Assembly: GCF_010686705.1 (NCBI RefSeq)
Contig: NZ_JAAGWY010000002.1
Span: 210,001-274,000 of the forward strand
Reading direction: 5' to 3'
DNA: 64,000 bases
DNA from: Leifsonia tongyongensis
GTDB lineage: Bacteria; Actinomycetota; Actinomycetes; Actinomycetales; Microbacteriaceae
The notes below the pieces were generated by a model, which did no database searches, was not told where the DNA came from, and saw nothing but the letters and a program-made list of their open reading frames with translations. Both the position numbers and the translations under genes were made by a program. This document shows, piece after piece, positions 59,266 through 64,000 of the stretch (position 1 is the stretch's first letter; each line of letters starts with the position of its first letter).

Positions 59266-59776
59266 CGAGAACAACCCCCAAGACGAACCGGAGAACAACA
59301 TGCCGGAGAACGAGCCCGCGAACCCCCTGCGCGAACCATCCCGGGGAAACGAGGACACGACCGCGCGCTTCGGCGAAGAATTCGTGTCGCAGATGTACCC
59401 GGTCGACGGCGACGTCTCGATCGAAGAGCAGGATGCGATCGCCGCCCTGCCCTCCGGATCGGCGCTCCTCATCGTCCGGCGCGGCCCGAACACCGGCGCG
59501 CGGTTCCTTCTCGACGCCGACATCACGACGGCGGGCCGCCACCCTGACGCCGACATCTTCCTCGACGACGTCACGGTCTCGCGCCGACATGCCGAGTTCA
59601 CCCGTCGCGGCACGGCGTTCGAGGTCAAAGACCTCGGATCGCTGAACGGCACGTACTACGACGGCGTCCGGATCGAGGCTGCGCTCCTCGCCGACACGGC
59701 TGAGGTGCAGATCGGCAAGTTCCGCCTCACGTTCTACGCGTCCAGGCACGACCTCGCCGCTTCGGCGTCCAAGTAG
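59258..59776 (+). CDS. garA: FHA-domain regulator GarA/OdhI
   Basis: A 172-residue forkhead-associated protein. The FHA domain (residues 67-160) has GRHPDADIFL, SRRHAEF and GSLNGTYYDG. N-terminal NEDTTARF places Thr34-Thr35 where GarA and OdhI are phosphorylated by PknB/PknG kinases. In actinobacteria the unphosphorylated form inhibits 2-oxoglutarate dehydrogenase and glutamate dehydrogenase; this role is inferred by homology. GTG start at 59258 with GGAGAGGAGG upstream. Confidence 0.88.
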   Translation: MPDENNPQDEPENNMPENEPANPLREPSRGNEDTTARFGEEFVSQMYPVDGDVSIEEQDAIAALPSGSALLIVRRGPNTGARFLLDADITTAGRHPDADIFLDDVTVSRRHAEFTRRGTAFEVKDLGSLNGTYYDGVRIEAALLADTAEVQIGKFRLTFYASRHDLAASASK

Positions 59777-59811
59777 ATGCGCTCCGCGCTGATGGCAGCG
59801 GGAACACACTA

Positions 59812-60510
59812 GTGGAGCGGCAAGCCGCTCAGGCTCGCACTGCTGGGCAGGCCTTGCTCAGCATCGGTCAGGTTCTCGCTCACCTGACTCCCGAGTTCCC
59901 TGACCTCTCGTCGTCGAAGCTGCGCTTCCTGGAGGAACGCGGGCTGGTCGCGCCGGCACGCACAGCGTCCGGTTATCGCAAGTTCTCACCGGGCGACGTC
60001 GAGCGCCTGCGGATCATCCTCGCCATGCAGCGAGACCACTACCTTCCGCTGAAGGTGATCCGCGCGTACCTGGACGATCTGGATGCCGGACTCTCGCCGG
60101 TCATCCCGGGCGCGTCCACCGCATCCGGCCCCTCCATGCTCGCCACCGGCCGTCGTTTCAAGAAGGCCGACCTCCTGCGCGAGGCGGGCGCCTCGAACGC
60201 ACTTCTGCAGGATGCGGTCTCGGCGTCGCTCATCATTCCCGCCGAGGTCTACGGCGAAGACTCACTCGGCGTGCTGAAAGCACTCGTCGAACTGCAGAAA
60301 TGCGGCATCGAGCCGCGTCACCTTCGTGGTTTCCGCGCGGCAGCAGACCGTGAACTGGGGCTCATCGAGAGCGCGCTCGTGCCGATCGTGCGACGTAACG
60401 AGGTGTCCGGTCGCGCCCAGGCTGCGGAACTCGCACGCGAGATCGCAGGCCAGCTCGAGGTCGTCCGCGAGAGTCTCATCCGTTCGGCCATCGGGCGGCT
60501 GATTCCGTGA
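59812..60510 (+). CDS. ftsR: MerR-family regulator FtsR
   Basis: A 232-residue MerR-type regulator. The helix-turn-helix (SIGQVLAHLTPEFPDLSSSKLRFLEERGLV, ASGYRKFS) and a long C-terminal helical part fit FtsR, which controls ftsZ in actinobacteria (counterpart of Rv1828). GTG start at 59812; ribosome-binding site weak (GCGGGA). It follows garA, as in mycobacteria. Confidence 0.8.
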   Translation: MERQAAQARTAGQALLSIGQVLAHLTPEFPDLSSSKLRFLEERGLVAPARTASGYRKFSPGDVERLRIILAMQRDHYLPLKVIRAYLDDLDAGLSPVIPGASTASGPSMLATGRRFKKADLLREAGASNALLQDAVSASLIIPAEVYGEDSLGVLKALVELQKCGIEPRHLRGFRAAADRELGLIESALVPIVRRNEVSGRAQAAELAREIAGQLEVVRESLIRSAIGRLIP

Positions 60511-60548
60511 CCGACTTCGACACGCCGGGACGGTTTCACCGAATGTCA

Positions 60549-60577
60549 TTGATAGCGACCCTGAGCATGGGTACCGT
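60549..60577 (+). promoter_or_regulatory. promoter TTGATA-17-TACCGT
   Basis: -35 TTGATA (60549-60554), 17-base spacer, -10 TACCGT (60572-60577), in the 120-base gap before the second MerR gene. Among the best consensus promoters in the window. Confidence 0.65.
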
Positions 60578-60630
60578 GGATGGAGCGCCGTCGAACCGGC
60601 GCGGTCCAGTCCGGGGTGAGAGGCAAACGA

Positions 60631-61179
60631 ATGAGTGAACTCAGTCGAAACAACGACTCGCCCAAGTACGACCTCGGTCTGCTGTTCACGGACGGGCTCC
60701 CGGAGATGGATGACACCTCCGGCTACCGCGGCGCCGTCGCCGCGCGCGCGGCCGGAATCAGCTACCGCCAGCTCGACTACTGGGCGCGAACGGGTCTCGT
60801 CGAGCCCACCGTGCGCGGTGCGGCCGGGTCCGGTTCGCAGCGCCTGTACGGATTCCGCGACATCCTCGTGCTCAAGCTCGTCAAGCGACTCCTCGACACC
60901 GGCATCTCGCTTCAGCAGATCCGGACCGCTGTCGACCAGCTCCGTCAGGCCGGCGTCAACGACCTGGCGCAGACGACTCTCATGAGCGACGGGGCCAGCG
61001 TGTACCTGTGCACGTCGGACGACGAGGTCATCGACCTCGTCAGCCGCGGGCAGGGTGTGTTCGGCATCGCCGTCGGCAAGGTGCTGCGCGAGGTCGAGAG
61101 CAGCCTGGTCGAACTCGACACCCAGACGGTCGACCCGATGGACGAGCTCGCCGCGCGCCGCGTGGTCAAGGCGTCCTGA
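60631..61179 (+). CDS. MerR-family regulator (Rv1830-like)
   Basis: A 182-residue MerR protein with YRGAVAARAAGISYRQLDYW (helix-turn-helix), LVEPTVRGAAGSGSQRLYGF and a helical C-terminus. It corresponds to Rv1830 of mycobacteria, a regulator linked to cell growth. In mycobacteria a bifunctional nuclease gene lies between the two MerR genes; here it is absent and only a promoter is present. ATG 60631 with GAGAGG upstream. Confidence 0.8.
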   Translation: MSELSRNNDSPKYDLGLLFTDGLPEMDDTSGYRGAVAARAAGISYRQLDYWARTGLVEPTVRGAAGSGSQRLYGFRDILVLKLVKRLLDTGISLQQIRTAVDQLRQAGVNDLAQTTLMSDGASVYLCTSDDEVIDLVSRGQGVFGIAVGKVLREVESSLVELDTQTVDPMDELAARRVVKAS

Positions 61180-61294
61180 CCGCTCGCGTCGCGTGCGCCG
61201 CATCTCGCCTGCCGAGGTCCTACTTCGCACGAGTTGCGCGCGAGCGCACTAGTACAACAGGGTGCACTCGGGCTTAACGAGCGCGGCGGGCTTC

Positions 61295-61309
61295 GCGAGC
61301 ACAGCTCGC
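61295..61309. terminator. hairpin between convergent genes
   Basis: GCGAGC-ACA-GCTCGC, perfect six-base stem. Lies between the MerR gene end and the parA end. No U-run. Confidence 0.4.
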
Positions 61310-61323
61310 TCGGCAAACCGGGT

Positions 61324-61342
61324 GAAATCGCGATGCGATTTC
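61324..61342. terminator. hairpin at the 3' end of parA
   Basis: GAAATCGC-GAT-GCGATTTC, a perfect eight-base stem immediately after the parA stop on the minus strand. Likely a transcription terminator despite lacking a clear U-tract. Confidence 0.5.
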
Positions 61343-61343
61343 T

Positions 61344-62150
61344 CTAAACCTGGTTTGCATACTCCCCGATGCGGGCGGTGCGCAGCACGCGCTCCAGCAG
61401 CAGGTCGAAGTTGTGCGCCATCTCCTGCGCGCTCTCGCCCGGCCAGACATGGAGCGGCTTGGCCGCACCCTGCGCCTGCTGGAGCGAGGTGCGCTCAGGC
61501 AGCTGCGGGCTGAGTACGAGCGGCCCGAACATGTCGCGCAGTTCCTTGATACGGAACTGGTGCTCCAACGACTGCACCCGAGCGCGATTGACGATGATGC
61601 CGAGCGGCTGCAGTCGCGGCGACAGCCCGCGGCGGATCTCCTCGATCGCACGCAGCGCGCGGTCGGCGGCGGCAACGGAGAAGAGACCGGGCTCGGTGAC
61701 GACGGTTACCCGGTCGCTGGCCGCCCAGGCGGTGCGCGTGAGCGCATTGAGCGACGGCGCGCAGTCGATGAGCACGAGGTCGTAGTCGTGTTCGACGTTG
61801 GCGAGTGCCTCTTCGAGCTTCCAGATGTCGCGGATGCTCGGATGCGGCCCGTCGAAGTTGATGGCCGACGGCGATCCGATCATGACGTCGATCTTGCCCG
61901 TGCGGCCTTTGGTCCACCCGCTCGGGGCGATGGCGGCGCGGACGATCTTCTCTTTCGGCGACGCGAGGACGTCGGCCACGTTGAGGTGACCGGCGACGGA
62001 GATGTCCATGCCGGTCGAGACGTCGGACTGCGGGTCCAGGTCGACCACGAGCGTGCGCAACCCTTTCGCGAATGCCGCGGAAGCGAGGCCCAGCGTCACC
62101 GTTGTCTTACCGACACCACCTTTGAGGGAACTAACGCTGAGTACATGCAC
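61344..62150 (-). CDS. ParA/Soj-family ATPase, orphan
   Basis: A 268-residue ParA-type ATPase. SSLKGGVGKTTVTLGLASAA holds the deviant Walker A at residues 10-17; VVDLDPQSDVSTGM and YDLVLIDCAPSLNAL are the switch regions. No parB or parS is visible, and the neighbours are pyc and a MerR gene, so it is an orphan and not the chromosomal parAB pair. It may position a cellular cargo. GTG start at 62150 with no strong ribosome-binding site; a TAACGT lies eight bases upstream. Divergent from pyc. Confidence 0.8.
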   Translation of the reverse strand: MHVLSVSSLKGGVGKTTVTLGLASAAFAKGLRTLVVDLDPQSDVSTGMDISVAGHLNVADVLASPKEKIVRAAIAPSGWTKGRTGKIDVMIGSPSAINFDGPHPSIRDIWKLEEALANVEHDYDLVLIDCAPSLNALTRTAWAASDRVTVVTEPGLFSVAAADRALRAIEEIRRGLSPRLQPLGIIVNRARVQSLEHQFRIKELRDMFGPLVLSPQLPERTSLQQAQGAAKPLHVWPGESAQEMAHNFDLLLERVLRTARIGEYANQV

Positions 62151-62229
62151 AAACAGCTACGTTACCTTCACTAGTCTTAGAGAACCTAACCGTTTGCTGT
62201 GTGGTGCGCCCCCTGCTCGAAAGGTTCGT

Positions 62230-64000
62230 ATGTTCCGCAAGATCCTCGTTGCCAATCGCGGTGAAATCGCAATTCGAGCCTTCAGGGCCGCTTACGAGCT
62301 GGGCGCCCAGACCGTGGCGGTCTTCCCGTACGAGGACCGCAACTCGATGCACCGGCTCAAGGCCGACGAGGCCTACCAGATCGGCGAGCCGGGGCACCCG
62401 GTCCGTGCGTATCTCGACGTGAAAGAGATCATCAGGGTCGCGCAGGAGTCCGGCGCAGACGCCATCTACCCCGGGTACGGCTTCCTGTCCGAGAACCCCG
62501 AGCTGGCCGAGGCCGCCGCAGAGGCGGGCATCACCTTCATCGGTCCGCCGCCGCGCGTGCTCGAGATGGCCGGAAACAAGGTGACCGCCAAAGAGCACGC
62601 GATCGCCGCCGGCGTCCCCGTCCTCAAGTCGACCCCGCCGTCGAAGGACATCGACCTCCTGATCTCGCAGTCCGACGAGATCGGCTTCCCGATCTTCGCC
62701 AAAGCCGTCGCCGGTGGCGGCGGTCGTGGCATGCGACGCGTCAACACGAAGGATGAGCTCCGCGGGGCCCTCGAGGAGGCCATGCGCGAGGCCGACAGCG
62801 CGTTCGGCGATCCCACGATGTTCCTCGAGCAGGCCGTGCTCCGCCCGCGTCACATCGAGGTCCAGATCCTGGCAGACGCCGACGGCAACACCATGCACCT
62901 GTTCGAGCGCGACTGCTCCGTGCAGCGCCGGCACCAGAAGGTGATCGAGATCGCGCCGGCGCCGAACCTCGACGAGGAGACCCGCCAGGCCCTGTACCGG
63001 GACGCGGTCGCATTCGCGAAGTCGATCGGCTACGTCAACGCGGGCACGGTCGAGTTCCTGCTCGACACTGCAGGGGAGCGCGCGGGCGAGCACGTCTTCA
63101 TCGAGATGAACCCGCGCATCCAGGTCGAGCACACCGTGACCGAGGAGATCACCGACGTCGACCTGGTGCAGTCCCAGATGCGGATCGCGGCGGGGGAGAC
63201 GCTCGACGACCTCGGCCTCAGCCAGGAGACGGTGCACATCCGCGGAGCCGCACTGCAGTGCCGCATCACGACCGAAGACCCGACCGCCGGTTTCCGTCCG
63301 GATACCGGCAAGATCACCACCTATCGTTCCCCTGGCGGCGGCGGCATCCGCCTCGACGGCGGAACGATCAACCCGGGCGCACAGATCAGCCCGCATTTCG
63401 ACTCCATGCTCGCGAAGCTGACCTGCCGCGGGCGCGATTTCGCCGCCGCGGTGAGCCGCGCCCGCCGCGCCCTGGCCGAGTTCCGCATCCGCGGTGTCTC
63501 CACGAACATCCCGTTCCTGCAGGCCGTGCTCGACGACCCCGATTTCATCGCGGGCAATGTGAGCACCTCGTTCATCGAGGAGCGGCCGGAGCTGTTCCGT
63601 GGCCGCGCCTCCAAGGACCGCGGCACGAAGATGCTGAACTGGCTGGCCGACGTCACGGTCAACCTGCCCAACGGCCCCAGGCCCGAGACGGCGGAGCCCG
63701 AGGACAAGCTGCCGAAGATCGACCTGAGCGCGCCGGCTCCGGCGGGATCGCGGCAGCGGCTCCTCGAGCTCGGACCGGTCGGTTTCGCCCAGGCTCTCCG
63801 CGCGCAGACCGCTCTCGCCGTGACCGAGACGACGTTCCGCGACGCGCACCAGTCGCTGCTCGCGACCCGCGTGCGTACCCGCGACCTGCTCGCGGTGGCG
63901 CCCTATGTCGCCCGGCTGACACCTGAGCTCCTCTCGGTCGAGGCCTGGGGTGGCGCCACCTACGATGTCGCGCTCCGCTTCCTCGGCGAGGACCCGTGGG
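62230..64000 (+). CDS. pyc: pyruvate carboxylase, N-terminal 590 codons (cut by window end)
   Basis: The frame from ATG 62230 stays open to the window end. MFRKILVANRGEIAIRAFRA is the biotin carboxylase start; the ATP-grasp Gly-rich loop is KAVAGGGGRGMRRVN near residues 158-172; IEMNPRIQVEHTVTEEITDV lies at about 295. The carboxyltransferase part begins near residue 530 with TETTFRDAHQSLLATRVRT, which identifies pyruvate carboxylase rather than acyl-CoA carboxylase. It makes oxaloacetate for the citrate cycle. Ribosome-binding site GAAAGG. The remaining half and the biotin domain lie beyond the window. Confidence 0.95.
   Translation, partial: MFRKILVANRGEIAIRAFRAAYELGAQTVAVFPYEDRNSMHRLKADEAYQIGEPGHPVRAYLDVKEIIRVAQESGADAIYPGYGFLSENPELAEAAAEAGITFIGPPPRVLEMAGNKVTAKEHAIAAGVPVLKSTPPSKDIDLLISQSDEIGFPIFAKAVAGGGGRGMRRVNTKDELRGALEEAMREADSAFGDPTMFLEQAVLRPRHIEVQILADADGNTMHLFERDCSVQRRHQKVIEIAPAPNLDEETRQALYRDAVAFAKSIGYVNAGTVEFLLDTAGERAGEHVFIEMNPRIQVEHTVTEEITDVDLVQSQMRIAAGETLDDLGLSQETVHIRGAALQCRITTEDPTAGFRPDTGKITTYRSPGGGGIRLDGGTINPGAQISPHFDSMLAKLTCRGRDFAAAVSRARRALAEFRIRGVSTNIPFLQAVLDDPDFIAGNVSTSFIEERPELFRGRASKDRGTKMLNWLADVTVNLPNGPRPETAEPEDKLPKIDLSAPAPAGSRQRLLELGPVGFAQALRAQTALAVTETTFRDAHQSLLATRVRTRDLLAVAPYVARLTPELLSVEAWGGATYDVALRFLGEDPW

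Noticed and set aside
62131-63849. Long minus-strand open frame (572 codons) opposite pyc
   Set aside because: It lies on the complement of the highly conserved pyruvate carboxylase frame, which has clear motifs; the opposite frame has none.

Overview
The window is about 64 kb of high-GC actinobacterial DNA. It most resembles the family Microbacteriaceae (Leifsonia-like). The support is the C50-carotenoid operon in the order crtE-crtB-crtI-crtYe-crtYf-crtEb with a divergent MarR gene, a GarA/FtsR gene group, LigD/Ku end joining, DUF2510-type proteins and frequent starts that look leaderless. No rRNA, tRNA or CRISPR array was seen. The family assignment is an inference.

Layout. 1-3773: small housekeeping and hypothetical genes (quinone oxidoreductase, SnoaL-like, HhH-GPD glycosylase, SRPBCC, DUF2510 membrane protein). 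3858-8473: a DUF2235 hydrolase convergent with a two-gene operon of a gluzincin metallopeptidase and a metallo-beta-lactamase-fold hydrolase. About 8650-11450: a more AT-rich accessory patch with a probable EVE/PUA-like HNH endonuclease, a NUDIX hydrolase and small membrane proteins, followed by a TM0106-type nuclease-helicase. 15509-23888: a compact type VII secretion locus. It encodes an FHA-containing EssC/EccC ATPase, two WXG100-like proteins, an EspG-like or unknown protein, a 520-residue protein with a lipase-type GFSLGG motif, and a putative lipoprotein. I read the last two as a candidate exported lipase toxin and its immunity lipoprotein, the most interesting element here.

23981-28577/29109: three regulators with targets (MerR-GyrI, PadR plus MFS pump, MarR plus NAD(P)-binding enzyme). 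27761-30837 carries several copies of two palindromic repeat modules. 30975-33561: two divergent citrate synthases, one with an N-terminal helix-turn-helix. 36258-39663: a redox operon (Ser-rich anchored protein, ApbE, ferric-reductase-like haem membrane protein, NuoF-like protein, 3Fe-4S ferredoxin). 39678-44009: LigD divergent from Ku and topoisomerase IB, followed by a sigma-70 family factor.

46089-51814: CrtR and the six-gene C50 carotenoid operon, predicted to make decaprenoxanthin from farnesyl/geranylgeranyl diphosphate through lycopene. 51804-53484: an ArsR/SRPBCC/hydrolase operon. 54119-58586: a J-domain/NERD fusion, DUF72, S4, HEAT-like and membrane genes. 58630-61179: CDP-alcohol phosphatidyltransferase, GarA, FtsR and a second MerR protein, matching the pgsA2-garA neighbourhood of mycobacteria. 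The window ends with an orphan ParA and, divergent from it, the first 590 codons of pyruvate carboxylase.
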